Assembly (NCBI GenBank): GCA_012845835.1 | Contig: JABAKD010000028.1 | Location: 13,206,717 to 13,270,716, forward strand | Source of the DNA: Undaria pinnatifida | Taxonomy: Eukaryota; Sar; Phaeophyceae; Laminariales; Alariaceae | DNA: 64,000 nucleotides | Direction: 5' to 3' | In this document: piece after piece, positions 44,930 to 57,225 of the stretch | Position numbering within the stretch: the first letter of the stretch is position 1 | Layout: the number at the start of each line of letters is the position of its first letter | The notes under the pieces: generated by a model | Told to the model about the DNA's origin: nothing | What the model saw: the letters and a program-made list of their open reading frames with translations, nothing else | Database searches by the model: none | Program-made: the position numbers and the translations under genes

Positions 44930-45690
44930 TTGTTCCGCCCTGTTTGTTTAAACGCCCAACTTAAAATCGAAATCGGCCAGACTAATAAACACCTCTACGC
45001 AGTTGATATCACGTCTTTTTTTTTTTTTTTTTATCCTCCGGCGGATGGGGAAAAATAAAGCTTTACCTCACCACACTTCCACGTATTTTCATACTCGTCG
45101 TGTGTCGATTTAACTCAGTTGCTTTGGCACCCCAACGCTAGCTGGCGCACCCTTCGAGTCCCATTGTTCCCCTAAAAATAATGTATAGTTTCCACGCACA
45201 GATTGAGCTGCCCCACCCGCCCCCCCCCCCCCCGCCCCCAACCCCCCCCCCTCCCCCTATGGTAGTTTCCACGCACAAGTTGAGCTGCCCAGCCCCCGCC
45301 CCCCTCTCCCTTTCTCTCCCCCCCCCCCCCCCCAACCACGTTCCCTTTGGATCAAAACCAGGCCCCCACGTCCTTCAAACCTCCGCCCTCCCCTCACCGG
45401 TTATTCGGCTTACAGGATTCACTTGATAAACGGATGCATTTCCTTCCACAGCTGTCAGATTTTGTCCCCCTCAGAAACGGGTTTTATAGTTTCCGCGCAC
45501 GGACTGACTAACATCACCCTGTTGACCCTGATATCTACACTTTAGTTGCAAGGGAAGTCGCCGACCTATATCCTTAATGAGGACACACAACCCGTAATAC
45601 GCGCGATCGGAGTATCAAGCACAGCTTGCAAAGATGAGTGTCGACAAAATATTCAATCTCACAGCTGGAGTGTATTTTCATTTTTTATAA
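44930..45690 (-). repeat. Family I arm, reverse, with family III inside
   Basis: A second reverse arm directly follows the palindrome. It ends with CTCACAGCTGGAGTGTATTTT near 45680. A family III unit (45036-45160) sits within it, preceded by a T tract. Confidence 0.7.
45036..45160 (+). repeat. Family III repeat, copy 3
   Basis: Closest to copy 1 (CGGCGGATGGGGAAA, GTCGTGTGTCGATTTAACTC, CAACGCTAGCTGGCGCACCC). As in copy 1, a T tract of about 16-20 lies directly before it. Confidence 0.75.
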
Positions 45691-45699
45691 TATTATTTG

Positions 45700-46458
45700 T
45701 TCAGGGTGTGGCCATATATCAGCGATGCTTTTGTGTTGTACAGTCCCTGCCCCACAACCCTTTTGCTGCTTTTTTGCGGTTACTGTTGTCTCAAGACCAA
45801 AGCTTACGCTAATGAAGCCACAACTTGTACTAGTTAACCCTCAGCGATCACCGAGTGGTAGTTGTACGAACAATATAGACTACCGTAGTACTACATGGTA
45901 AGCAGTAGGTGACACGTGTACCATTCTCTTGCTCTGCTCTTGTGTACTTTTCCAATCGTTGGAAATTTTGATGAGATTGCTTAGTTCACCACCCCCTTGG
46001 ACGATCGGAATTCAATTTAGCATACTGCGCGTACCTCGTAGTTATGTCCTATTCGGATACCAACATTCCTGCGCGCTTCTCCGGGCGGTTATAATCGATG
46101 TCCGCCGGTTGTTCGTAAAGACATCTATACCATTTTACACCATATTTCATGTTTCTATATATATTTTACCCACCTGGGCTCCACGCGCACCAGTTTTGGA
46201 ATTCTCATATCTGGTCGCCACAAAGTACTAGTCTGTGCCATCCTCCACGTACGTATTCACCGCAAGTAGACGAAGCCGGGCGCTCGTCTATAGGCGACGA
46301 TAGACGATAAAGCGTCGACGCCATGGCGCCTACCTCAAAATCATCCGTTCTACGCCATACGTACTATTAATAGCTCATTGTTACCCCTCCCCCAGACCAC
46401 AGCTGCACCTTGACGTGCAATGCTTCCCCCACTTGCTTTGAATCGCGCCGAATCACAG
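45700..46458 (+). other. Likely 5' part of the sulfotransferase gene, exons not resolved
   Basis: Non-repetitive DNA before the first recognised exon. A start exon should lie here, because the first recognised exon already begins with the PAPS-binding loop, but I could not fix it. Confidence 0.4.
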
Positions 46459-49400
46459 AAAGGAGGCACTACAAACTTGCGCGGGAATCTGCTGATGCAT
46501 CCCATGGTACGGGGTGTGCCGAACGAGGTGCATTTTTTCGACCAGCCTCCCTCAGAGTGAGACGTACTGTCGGTCGTGTTGCTGTTTTGTTGCTGTTACG
46601 TGAGAAAATATGGCGGCGATGGTGTTGACTGTGACTCGTGCTAGGGTAGGAAATCTTGTTTCTATGCTAGGAAACATTGTTGATATGGCAGTAAGCATTG
46701 TGCACATGCCTACCAGCACGCACCAACTACGGAAGGAAGCGCGCCGCACCTTACTCGGTGTTGTTGGATCATTTGCTACACTGACGCTACGATTGGGCTC
46801 GCGAAATCGGTTCTACTCTGGTGATGAGTCGGTAACCCGGCGGTGCCGTTCCATGAAGATACACTCTATGTAGTCGATGCATAAGCAGGGAAACACATTG
46901 GATACGTTTGGCTTTCGATATTTTGCTGTGACGAAAAAGTGGACCTTGTCAACGCCCTTCTTGAACTCGTACGAATAGTAAAGCAAGGCTGCCAATAACT
47001 TGTTTTCCCGAAATGGCCGCAATAGTATGTTGTAAGAAAGTCTACGTGGAGCGCACGCCGCCAACGATTTTGATCAAAAAACGTTTCAAACCAGGCAGTA
47101 GGATCAATGTAGCAACAGCTCCCTTTAGTCGCCTGCCCGGTTGTATTCTTTGCGTTTCTATGACGCGCTGTGTTGATTGCTCCCTTCGATCGTCATTGTC
47201 TCGCCTACTACGCGTACGCCAACTGCCGCTGTAGCTCTGGTTTCGTTTTTTTGCGCTCTGAATTTCGTGCATGAGTCATAACCTGCTGCTAGCCTACATG
47301 GCCACGGTGTCGTCAGTAAGTGTTCTCTACCAAGAGTGCATCAAAACAATATCTTCTCTGTCCCAAGAAATATTCTAGATCGGCTACTACTCTACTAACC
47401 CACCGGGGGGGTCTAAACATTAACACTATTCTGCACGTCAAAAATTTCCCCATTTTCCCGATCGGTGTGTTCCACATTTAATTTTCGGCTTGCTCCAGCT
47501 ACCCAAAGGTTGGCCAGTGGGAGGGGGATGGTCTACACGAGGACATCGGTTTTGAGGGGGCAGGATTAATATTGTCCGAGTACGCCAAAATGTGTGTCAA
47601 GCAGGTACGAGCACCTGCGTGTGAACAAATTGCTTCGAAAGCGCCCAAAATGTGTTATATGTAGGTATAATACGTTTGTCCGTTGATGCTGTTGCGGCTT
47701 CCACACATACATGTTGGAGAAACGAACAATAGGCGGTTGACGTGTAGACTGAATCACGCATGCCCCTGTTGAGGATCTGGACCAGACATGAAATGCAGAA
47801 AGAGGGCGAACTGTCTTGGTGCGGAGGGCTCCACGTCTAGGCCAGTAAAGCCACGATGAACGCCAGCGAGCCAGGGATTTTTGCTGGTAACGCGAGCAGA
47901 CAAAGCAATGTAGCCGGTGTCGAGGCATGGTAGAATATAGTTCTGCTAATTGTACGATAGCGATGACAAATAACTTTTTGGGGGCTCTTCATTTCAAAAC
48001 TCTCCACCTCAAATAATCATGGATGTGGAGCAAAAACCAATGAGCACACAGCCCGACGAGCTATATCACACGGCCCAGGTCACGGCAACTCACGAATCAC
48101 GCCGCCACGATATTGGGCGGTTCGTTAGTTTATAGATTTGGAGTCCCGTCGAGCTGATATGTTTTGACCACGAAGTGGTGCAGTAGCCCTGTCGTAGCGT
48201 GCTTCTGGATTGTCAGATTGCCCATTGCAGCCAGATGTTTGTTCCTTTCGTCGCTCGTCCGTGGGGTGTCTATGGATATTTTTGCCTACTGCGAAAGCGT
48301 GGCTCCTGCTGACTGCATGACACGCGTCAGCACAAATAGACGACTCGAGATATAAGTAAGATATTACGACTGCTGTAGACGCCACACAGAATGTAACTAT
48401 AACAAGGTGATTGGATTTCGGTAGATGAGCCGTGTAATGACGGTTTCACGATGATTTAGCGAGTAGTGGTGGTTGTTGAGATATGGTGTATCATTGCTGT
48501 GGCACGATAACTGGTGTTGCCAAGCTTCCGCACAATCTATGCAGGGTATGGGATTGATGAACCCGCCACTGAAACCGGAATCAGGCAAGCCATGGTGCAG
48601 TGACCTATATATGCCACCCTTATCTATCTCCTCCCGAATCCCTGTTGGCCGTCCCGAACGTGGACGTCAAGGGGACAGCATTGCCCGCTCAACAAATGTC
48701 AGGCGCGTTTCGGACAGGCAAGGTAATGCTCGACGCCAGCCCGCGGTACGCGTTTTCCCCGCTAGCGCCTTACAGAATAAAAATGGTCCGTCCTGGCGCA
48801 AAGTTCGTCTTCGTTGTTCGAGATCCTACAGACAGGTGTGTTGGGCCCCTTACCCAGCCATCAGGTTCAGATAACATGTGATTGCGTGGGTACAGGTTGA
48901 TGCTAGGTTCCACCCGGTGCTGCATTACGTGAGCGGGGAACTTTTTCGAGATAGAATAAAAGGCGTCCCATATCCCAGATTGCGCAGGATTTAAATATTT
49001 AGTGCTGAAGGCACGATGAAGGCGCGATGGCTCTATGTTGAACATGCGAGGTTATACGCGATATGTCGGGTTAGCGATATATGAAGGTGGTGCTTAACCT
49101 ATTGCTGCTATCGGCACTATTCGGCGGAAACGAATATCACACACAGGGGCGCGTTATCTTAGTCTTCGAAGGCAACGGAATGGACAACAAACTATCCGAG
49201 GCAACACATTTATAAAAGAAAAAACTACAGAAAGCTACAAAGGCGTCCCTCTGTCCCTTTTTGAACGCAAGCGCTCGCACTACTCCACACGTGCCGGACG
49301 TGATAGGCAGACAGCGTGGTGAGACTCGTTGGGGGGTACGTGCAGTGCCTTGTACCTAAGTAAGATATTCTCATACACCTGCCTCGTTTCTGATGCAGAT

Positions 49401-52376
49401 ATTTCTCGCAGCTGCGGATGGATTTTTGTAGGGGAAAACCGGGCAAAGGTTTCCCCTCGGTGGACGCAATGGTAACCGCAAGGTATCACCACAACGGAGG
49501 GGCTAAGGCGTACCTGGCTATGGTGAGCAGGGGTGGGCGCATATCCACACAGCGTGCACTTAATGTTAATCTTTACAACAAGAGTGATACATTGCGGTTA
49601 CCGTTGCGTCCACCAAAGGGAAGTCTTTGCCCGGTTTTCCTGCGTTAAAACCCAGTTATACGGAGTGATATTGATTGTTTTCCTGTCCTTTCTTGTTGGC
49701 CACCGATTGGGTTCCTCATTAGAAAATTGCATTGTACTCGAGGGTACGTCCCCGTTCCGCTCCCACGGCAGCTCGCGTTTTGCCAAAGGTAACAGAAATA
49801 GACCTGCAGGCTAAGCGATTGCAGCCAGGGTCGTTTGCCAAGAGTAGCCCGCCGGTTCAACAGCGATTTCACCGTGTAGAGGTTGCTCACCCAGCCCACC
49901 CATTTTCATAACGCGGAGAATCACCAAAACGTTTGAGCTGTAAGGATGATACGTTTTGAATCGAGGTTCAATTGCTATCCGCAAACTCAAAATTCGTATT
50001 GCTCCTATTCAATCAGGCGGAAGTGGCATATCAGCCGTACACACCGCTCTGTCGAGGGGAGAACGCGTCTTCATCCGATTTGTGGAAATGCTATAAGGCA
50101 CTGGACGTGTATGACCCACTCTACAGAGGCCTGTACGCCGACCAGCTAGAGAGGTGGTTTAGGGTGTTCGATCGTTTCCAGGTGAGGAAAATCCTTGGTG
50201 ATCGTGGTGCATGGGCCAAAGTACGCTATACGAGCGACTATAATGGGCTAGAAAATCCTCGTTCATATTGAGCATTCACCAAGCTCCCCACATAGCATAT
50301 GGTTACACACGGGGTAGGGTCTATCAGGAACATTTGAGCCTCGGCATGAATAGTCTGCTAACGACTGATTCTACGATAGCCCCCCCCCAAAACCGGCGGT
50401 TTTCTTTAACGAACGTTTCATGGCTGCTCGACACGAGGAAGGATGCTATGAAAAGAGTATCTGCATATATTATCTTGTTTGCGGAGGACTATCGAACGAT
50501 GACGTCCGCGTGGTAAGGGGGGCCGTATTTCAGGAGATACGGCCAGGCGCTGGTTTCAAAACCGGCGATTTCGTTAAAGAAAAGTTGGGGGGGCTACCGT
50601 AGAACCACACTAACACGTTTGCGGTGCGGTGATCCTTAAGGCGTCGTTATGCTATGCGGTTCGATCGATATATCATGTTGACGAGGCACACCATCCAGTA
50701 GCGTATCAGATCATGTGAAGGCATACCGCATTTCGCGGTGAGAGTGGCATGGTCGCGGGAGACCCTTGGAACACCCCTGAGTTTTCCTGCGAGAAGCACG
50801 GGTGCTTCATCGGCCCTAGCACCCGCAGCACGTTTGGGGCCGTAGTAGTGGCCCTCGAAGCGGCACGCTCCGGGACTTGACATACGCATCTCTTCCCTCT
50901 CCGCCGAAATGTATTGCCACAGACCATGGTCATCGACTGGTCTGAGTTGCTCGAGGACTTTACTGGCGTTACGACCGCAGTGGCAAAGTTTGCTGGTCTG
51001 CCCCAACACAGCTTCAAGTATGACCCTTCAAACGAACATAAGACTGGCTGCTCCATCAGAGACCACGCCATTGGCAACGACTTCTTTGCGGAGGGGGGAA
51101 GGTTAGTCAATCTTTTTATTAAATCATGGGTGTATTGGCGTCGGGAAATTTAAAATGTTTGAGCAGTCCCGTATCTCTTCATATTTCTTGGTCTAATATC
51201 GCAAACGGCAAGCAGAACCTTATCGCCGTTCCTCGAACACGACATGTTTGGGTTTACATATTTTACAACCCTACCCGTGGCTGGCTACTATAAAGCTGCA
51301 TCGGCGAACAGCCGCTGTAAGTGTCCGATTGTGTTCGCTGGTGGTGGGCAAAGCAGGGGTGCTTGGTACGGCTGAAAAACGTGCAAACGGTATTGTGAAC
51401 AACCCGTTCGAGCGAAATTAGCGAGCGTACGAACGGCATCCGCGAACGGCAACCCCAAATCTTGAAACCCGATAACGCAGGGTAGTGATAAGTTGTGTTC
51501 TGACATTCAATGAACGATGCAACGTAGGGGTTTCCTATATTGGATAAAGAGGCTTCTCCCGGAGGGCAATTAAAAATATATTACACGAACGGCGCAAACA
51601 TTTGTGAACGAAAGCGAACGGGTTACGCGTGACGCGTATCCCTGATTGAAACGGGGCTTCAAAAGCACTCTGTTGACGATCGAAAACTTCATGGGCACCA
51701 CGTGTAGTTGCTGTATTCCTCTATTCCTCGACGAGCGTACTTTTGATGTCATTTTCGTCAGAGTCTGCACCTCCAACATCTGATGTAGGGCGTAGAGGGG
51801 TTGAACGAGTCACCTCATAGACAGAAGGCGTTTCGATATTTATTGATGTAGACACATGCTATGAGTTGCGCTTGCCTGCTTCGCGTTCGGTCGATGGTCG
51901 TCCTCATCGAAGCACATTTTCTCTAACATTTCCAATATCGTGGAAATATTTTCGAAATCTGCATCGAATGTGGATGCGTTCCTTCAAAAGTAGGAATTTA
52001 GCAGAGTGGTAAAAACACGAAAAGCTAATTTTTTCTTCGTTCATCATTTTTCAGGCATTTTACGCAGTTGGATCAAGCTTATTTATATGGAAAGTTTGAA
52101 AAACCGACTGAGCTTGCTTGACGAAACATCATATTGGTGGCCCCGCGTCCTCCGCACGCCGGACCGTGCAGCAGGAATATCAACAACCTTAGGAATAATA
52201 ACCATCTGCAGAAAAACTTCCCGCGATAATTCGTCTCGCCGGTCCCACGCGTTGATTTCGAACCCTCGTTCAGGTACGATATGATGGTGGACGAGGAGGA
52301 ACTATTTCGTGAGTGGTACCGGCCGCACAACGAGCGCCTCTACAAGCTCCTCGACCGCAATCTCATGTGGCGGTAG
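46459..52376 (+). CDS. Sulfotransferase, at least six exons
   Basis: Exons seen: 46459-46556, about 48601-48835, 49399-49471, 50017-50181, 50923-51101, 52274-52376, all with AG/GT borders. From 49399 on they join in phase. Exon a has the 5'-phosphosulfate loop KGGTTNL, then VPNEVHFFD. Exon b has DASPRY and GAKFVFVVRDPTDR. Exon c has YFSQLRMD, so the 3'-phosphate-binding R...S pair is split by an intron. Later exons have DPLYRGLYADQLERWF, DWSELLEDF and, last, WYRPHNERLYKLL before TAG. Such enzymes move sulfate from PAPS to carbohydrate, as in Golgi heparan-type enzymes and algal polysaccharide synthesis; the substrate here is unknown. The start exon is missing. Exon a ends in phase 2 and exon b needs phase 1 or 0, so at least one exon between them is also unresolved. 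Introns are 0.5-2 kb and carry repeats. Confidence 0.85.
49431..49647. repeat. Inverted copy of exon/intron junction
   Basis: 49431-49488 spans the end of sulfotransferase exon c and its donor. 49589-49647 is its reverse complement at roughly 50 of 58 positions (both contain AAAACCGGGCAAAG and GGTGGACGCAA in opposite senses). The spacer is about 100 bp. The pre-mRNA could form a stem that covers the splice donor. Confidence 0.75.
50371..50603. mobile_element. Small inverted-repeat element in an intron
   Basis: 233 bp that begins CTACGATAGCCCCCCCC and ends with GGGGGGGCTACCGTAG. Internal matching blocks ACCGGCGGTTTT / AAAACCGGCGAT and TTTCTTTAACGAA / TTCGTTAAAGAAA extend the inverted repeats. 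It lies in the intron between 50181 and 50923. No clear target duplication is seen. Confidence 0.6.
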
Positions 52377-53686
52377 CTTTCCCCTGGTGTGGACGAACGC
52401 GCAATGCTGCATCCATTCCGTGAAAACTTGGCAGTACTCTGACGATCTTTCACAGACCCCATTTAATTTCGCACGGGATGTTAAAGTATGTCCAGATCAC
52501 ACCAAATTCGGCACAAAATAGATGCAGAAGTTTTTCACACTGTTGGGGTTCGAAGGTGATGGCGGCGCCATGTTGACTTCCTGAGGAGGGGCGGGTGAAT
52601 TCGATCTCGAGAGCAGACGGGCAGACACGGATAGTTGAAATCTAGTTGTTGCTTATGGGGCGTTCTTCCGGTGTTGGTGACGTTTGTGGTCAAATGTGCG
52701 GCCAATGTACTGCTGTAGATGGTACTATATCGTCTCTGTGGGCAAAATCGACGTTTAGTCCAAGCGAGGGAAAACATGTGTTGTTGGTTACTTTTACCTC
52801 GTGGTTTTGGCGGCGTCGAGTGTTTGAGGGGGAAATTTGGTGTATATTACAGGGGTGGGGCGGCATGCCGTGGTTGACAATGTTGATCACCTCGGCTATC
52901 ATGCGCAGCATGACGTAGAATGCCAACGTTGCGTGGTTTGTACCGTTTAGGATAAATTGAGATCTCCAGCGCGCCCAACGCTCTACACAATCTTACTTAA
53001 CATATTACAAGCTGCTTTGTGATCCATGGGTCTCGCCATGGGGCCGCATACGACTCCTTTAAACCCTGTGAGAGACCCATCGAGAGACCCATGGGAAACC
53101 CTTACGACTCCGTCGGGTCCCATGCATGGGGTGCGTATCCGATCCCACGGAACCCAATGGGGCTCCATGGGGTATTTATCCGACCCCACGGGCCAGCACA
53201 GGCCGCATTGAGACCAATGGGGTCCCATGCGACCCCGTGGGAGGCCACTAAACTTCCTCCCGGAAAGAAATGACGAAACTATACATCACCCCGTACGGCT
53301 TAAGTACCTCACTCAAAATGGAGTTGTCTTCCCCGCGCTCCTCGAGCTGAGTCAGTATGGTGTATGCCTGATGCAGAGAGTGGTCTGTCGCGACACATAG
53401 AGCGTGCCACATGCCACCAGGTACCTCGTATGGTATCTATGTGTTTAAACATCAGAGGGACTTAGGAAGATGGCATTTCCCATATTGCGTTGCGTTCTTT
53501 AAGATGGTCAAAGTGTGTGTGTGTGGAATTCGTGCTCGCCACGTCCAGCTCCTTGTGATGTAAAATGTGTCGATGCGAATATTTCAATGTCTGAGGTCAG
53601 TAAGTCATTGGACACCTGGCCCTACACGTCATATCAACCAGTCTTGCGTTTTCGTCGTGTGGCGGAAGACCTTGTGTGATATTTGG
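52377..53686 (+). other. 3' side of the sulfotransferase, no further gene seen
   Basis: Probable 3' untranslated and intergenic DNA. The open frames (for example 52646-52918) show no motif. A repeat cluster is noted separately at 53022-53262. Confidence 0.45.
53022..53262. repeat. Cluster of CCCATGGG/GACCC motifs
   Basis: About ten occurrences of GGGTC, CCCATG, CATGGGG or CCCCACGGG in 240 bp, many self-complementary (CCATGG at 53022, 53035, 53088, 53166). It looks like a decayed short tandem palindrome array. Confidence 0.6.
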
Positions 53687-53690
53687 GATG

Positions 53691-53949
53691 TGTACCGCTG
53701 TGGTCGTATCATTGGGCATTTTACCTTACATAGAATGGTTGGATACATTTTGTCAGGGAGTTCATTGTCGTTGTTGGCGATTGTTGTGAGCTCTTGAGAT
53801 ACGAACGGGAAGGTCCATGGCCGATGGCATGGCACTTCCCCGTATGATAACGAACGAACTATTGCATTGTGGACAAACGCACTCCGAGCCTACGACGCGA
53901 AGTCCTCGGAGCTGGTACCGCCGGGCCCGCAGTCGTGCGAGTCGGTACA
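53691..53949 (+). repeat. 5' LTR of the outer element
   Basis: 259 bp from TGTACCGCTGTGGTCG to GCGAGTCGGTACA. The first part matches 57058-57225 and the second part matches 61751-61837. Confidence 0.85.
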
Positions 53950-53989
53950 ATTCAATAAAATTGGGTAAGTTCTGCTTGCTACCCAAAAC

Positions 53990-55016
53990 GTGACCAACTT
54001 TATTTTCGGAGGCTGGAAAGCACTGTTTCGCGTGCTGGTATGGGACACCAGCCAGAAGCGATGGAAGGCCCTGCAGCAGCAAGAAGAGCACAAGCGCAGG
54101 GCGCTGACGAAGTCCATTCTGCAAGCTGGGCAACCCGAAAGATGGAAACCGAGCCGGCGGCCGGCTGAAGCCGGAAATCCATTGACGATCGGGGGAGATA
54201 GGCTGCCTTGGTTGGGTGGTGATGTTGTTACCTTCAAAGATATGCGTGTTTTTCTTGTTACCTACACCGAGTGCGAGCAGCAGATGCATATCACAAACCA
54301 AGATGGAAGAGATCGGGTACTCGCGTGGAAGCGAGAGCGGGTAGATTCGGTGACCCAAATGATGGTGGCTGATGAGAACTACGATGATACCTGGGTCGAC
54401 CTCTCCGAGGTAGAGCTAATTTTGAATGCAAGGGCTCAAAATATTTGCTGGCGTTGATATGCGGCAGACGAGCGATAAGGAGTTTTGCCTTCAGATACTC
54501 CGTGTGCTGAAGATGGATGCGAGCGTGCCGGTAGATAGCAGGGTGCTCATGCAAAAACATGCCCTGCGGAAATACCTTGCTGACAGCGGGCTCACGGAGG
54601 TGGTGAGGCCCGACGGTCGGCCATACACGCTAAAGCATCGCAAGGTGCTGGTTGAGGCAACAGCGGCAGCAATCGAGCAACTCGAGTTCCGCCGCAAGGT
54701 GGAAAACAATATGCGTTTCCATCTCGTAACGCATGACCCTGGCACGTTGTTCAACATTATTGCCAAGCAGCAACAGCACCCAGCTGCGACTGAGGCCAAT
54801 GATGCTGAACGTCGGCAAACATCGACACGGCGTGATGATAGGTCCATAGCTGCTGCGGGAACCAAAACGCATGGAAGCGCTGCTGACGAGCACCACTCAC
54901 GCAAGAGTACCAAGGCTGCTGGTGAGAAAGCAGAGCGGAATCGTCGGTACGACAACAACGAGTGTTTCGTATGTGGCAAGCAGGAACATAAGCAATGGGA
55001 CTGCCCCCAAAGCTAG
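53990..55016 (+). pseudogene. gag: gag of the outer element
   Basis: Two frames: 53990-54457 (basic, FGGWKALFRVLVWDTSQKRW, later WVDLSEVELILNAR), then 54426-55016 after a shift (DMRQTSDKEFCLQILRVLK, RPYTLKHRKVLVEATAAAI). The second ends with a zinc knuckle CFVCGKQEHKQWDC (CX2CX4HX4C, 54964-55005), the RNA-binding module of Gag. Both halves overlap slightly, and the shift could be a mutation or, less likely, programmed. Confidence 0.7.
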
Positions 55017-55039
55017 CAGGGTAAGGCGCTTAAGCGCCC

Positions 55040-55960
55040 ATGACCAGCGACACGGCCAGACCCCCACACAGCAGCAGCAGTCCACAAACGGTCTCGCTCG
55101 GCATACCCGGAGCAAGAAAACTGGGATTGCCCCTGCGTCTGCCACTCCTCGAGCTAGTGGGTACCAGACCGCCTCAAAAGCGGTGGTTACGAACACCGAA
55201 TCTGCTTCGCATGAAGCGTCTACACAGAACGACGAAGACTACGTGTACATTCGCGTGCCAGTGGATAACGGTGGCGCCAGTGGATAACGGGCTCACCGAG
55301 ATGGTGCAGCACCAGGTTTCCAAACGTCCTGGGCCACAGCATGCATCATCAATTCTTCACACCGTTCCGGTGCAGCCGGCGGCAACTGCATCACAACAGT
55401 GGCGTGGAGATACCAGCACCGTGTATTCCGCGCGTGTCGAGGTCGTGCAGCCTGGCAGATGTGATGAGACGATCGTGAAATTGGTAGAGAACGAACGGCA
55501 TGTGGAGGTCCTGACGAAGCATCTCGCGGGACGTCTTGCAGTTCTTGGTTCTTCGGCGGCTGCTGAGGTCAAAGTTCTAAGGGATTCTGGTTCAAGCATC
55601 ACAGCAATGTCGGCGGAGCTGGTACAGGCCCTGCGGGACAGGTGGGGATGACGCAAACCGCGTGAACGCAGGCGTTTGTTGGGCATGCGCGTGTGGTGAC
55701 GTCGTTGGGCCAGGAATGTGATATTGAGACGCAACTGTGTCCACTCCACTTACCGATCGATACACCATGAGGACCAGTCCGATTTACCATGCCGTTTATC
55801 GTGCTCCCTGAGGGAGGCGATGTGATTATCATCGGGCAGAAGAAGTTGAGAGAGAAACTCGGCATAGACGTCATGGCGCAGCTCAAGGCCTCTGTGCTGA
55901 AGGCACAAGGGCGTCAAGATGGCGTTGGGATAGAGCTTACAGCTCATTCTGTGGGCTAGC
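55040..55960 (+). pseudogene. Aspartic protease region of the outer element
   Basis: The frame 55040-55651 carries VLRDSGSSITAMSAELV (about 55576-55626); DSG is the active-site triplet of retropepsins, which cut the polyprotein. After a stop at 55651 and a shift, a frame from about 55792 reads PFIVLPEGGDVIIIGQKKL, which matches the late protease strand with the usual I-I-G before a helix, and ends at 55958. It is broken but clearly retropepsin-like. Confidence 0.65.
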
Positions 55961-55973
55961 CCAGCGATGGTCT

Positions 55974-56560
55974 GTGCTGCGAGCGGTGATGGCTGTTCCA
56001 GCGTTCGTGCCAGTCGGCGACGCGCCAGGCGACGTGGACGATGAGGTCGAACTGACGGTGCCGTCTCAACAACCCATGATGTTCCAGCATTCCGAGGTGA
56101 AAATGCGGGATCGTGCGGGCGAGTTGAAGATGGCTGTCGATAACGCTGTTGATCATGGATCCCCGCCGGAATGTGCCAGGATCCTGCGCGATATCGACTT
56201 TTGCACTCACCTTGACGTTTTTTGTCGGTCGTTGTCGGGTGACCCACCTGCACACAAGAAGCCTGGGGTGGTCCGGTTTCATTCAGAGGCAAGGGTGGTG
56301 TGAGCGAACTCTCCACCTGAACGTAATCGCCTGCGGTGGAGTGCGAGAGAGTCGTGCCCCGACTGCCGCTCGGAAGTGACTACGAGTTTGTCGTCAAGGT
56401 GGCCTGAGAAGGGCCGGAGGAGGCGGAGAGCACCTGGAAGCCGGTGTCACGCGTGTTTGATGGCGCGACGACCGTGCTGCGAAAAGAGCTCAAGGTGCTG
56501 CGGCTGAAGATGGATCAGAAGCGGGGACTTGTACAGCGGTATGGGATGCGTGTTTGATCA
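55974..56560 (+). pseudogene. Pol remnants on both sides of a deletion
   Basis: 55974-56303 gives a conserved linker (VPVGDAPGDVDDEVELTVPS, DHGSPPECARILRDIDF) that precedes RT in this family. Directly after, from about 56350, comes the end of a polyprotein: VPRLPLGSDYEFVVKVA, then TWKPVSRVFDGATTVLRKEL and LVQRYGMRV before a stop near 56558. The whole RT-RNase H-integrase block between these is absent, so the element is a deletion derivative. Confidence 0.6.
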
Positions 56561-57057
56561 TATTGTGGTTTGGGGGAGATCCCGAATTCTGAATTACTGA
56601 TTTTCGGTTTATCTAAATTTTAAATTTCGAGTTTTTTCTGACTTGGAATTTCCGCGCCAGGCGCTGATAGCGCCTGACGCAGCCACAGCTAGCGGTGCGC
56701 CGCCGAGGTTGTGTGTGGACAGAGCATGTCCGGGGTTGATGGTTCCAGTTTACAGGGGTGGCTACTGTGCTGAAATACACATTCTGTATATGGTCTGGGT
56801 CTCGGCAAGTTGCATGTGCAATTGGAGGTGTGACGCGTGGTGCGTGGTTTGGTTAAAGATGCTTTGGTGCCGACGCGACTGCTGAACAACCGTTGTTCAC
56901 GGTCAGTAAACGTGGTAGAACATAAGTCGCGATGAACCTGACCGGGATACATGTTGGACTTGGCAATTGACCAACGTACGGACAGCTATGTTTATCAAAT
57001 CCACTCGGTCTGAGCCAACTTGCGGTTGGTGGCCGGATATGGGCTTTTGGAGGGTGC
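56561..57057 (+). other. 3' internal spacer of the outer element
   Basis: Non-coding. It holds a small hairpin AGGCGCTGATAGCGCCT (56656-56672). The LTR piece starts at 57058. Confidence 0.5.
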
Positions 57058-57225
57058 TGTACCGCTGTGGTCGTATCATTGGGCATTTTACCTTACATAA
57101 AATGGTTGGATAAAGTTTGTCAAGGGGTTCAATGGTCATTATTGGCGTTTCTTGTGAGCTCTTGAGATCTTGAGATACGAACGGGAAGGTCCATGGCCGA
57201 TGGCATGGCACTTCCTCGTGTGATA
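57058..57225 (+). repeat. 3' LTR of the outer element, first piece
   Basis: Matches 53691-53845 from TGTACCGCTGTGGTCG to CGTGTGATA, with a small duplication GAGATCTTGAGAT. It stops at the copia insertion point, and the rest is at 61751-61837. Confidence 0.85.

Noticed and set aside
46813-47928. Minus-strand open frames (46813-47064, 47042-47272, 47566-47928)
   Set aside because: They lie within an intron of the sulfotransferase, overlap each other in different frames and have no recognised motif.
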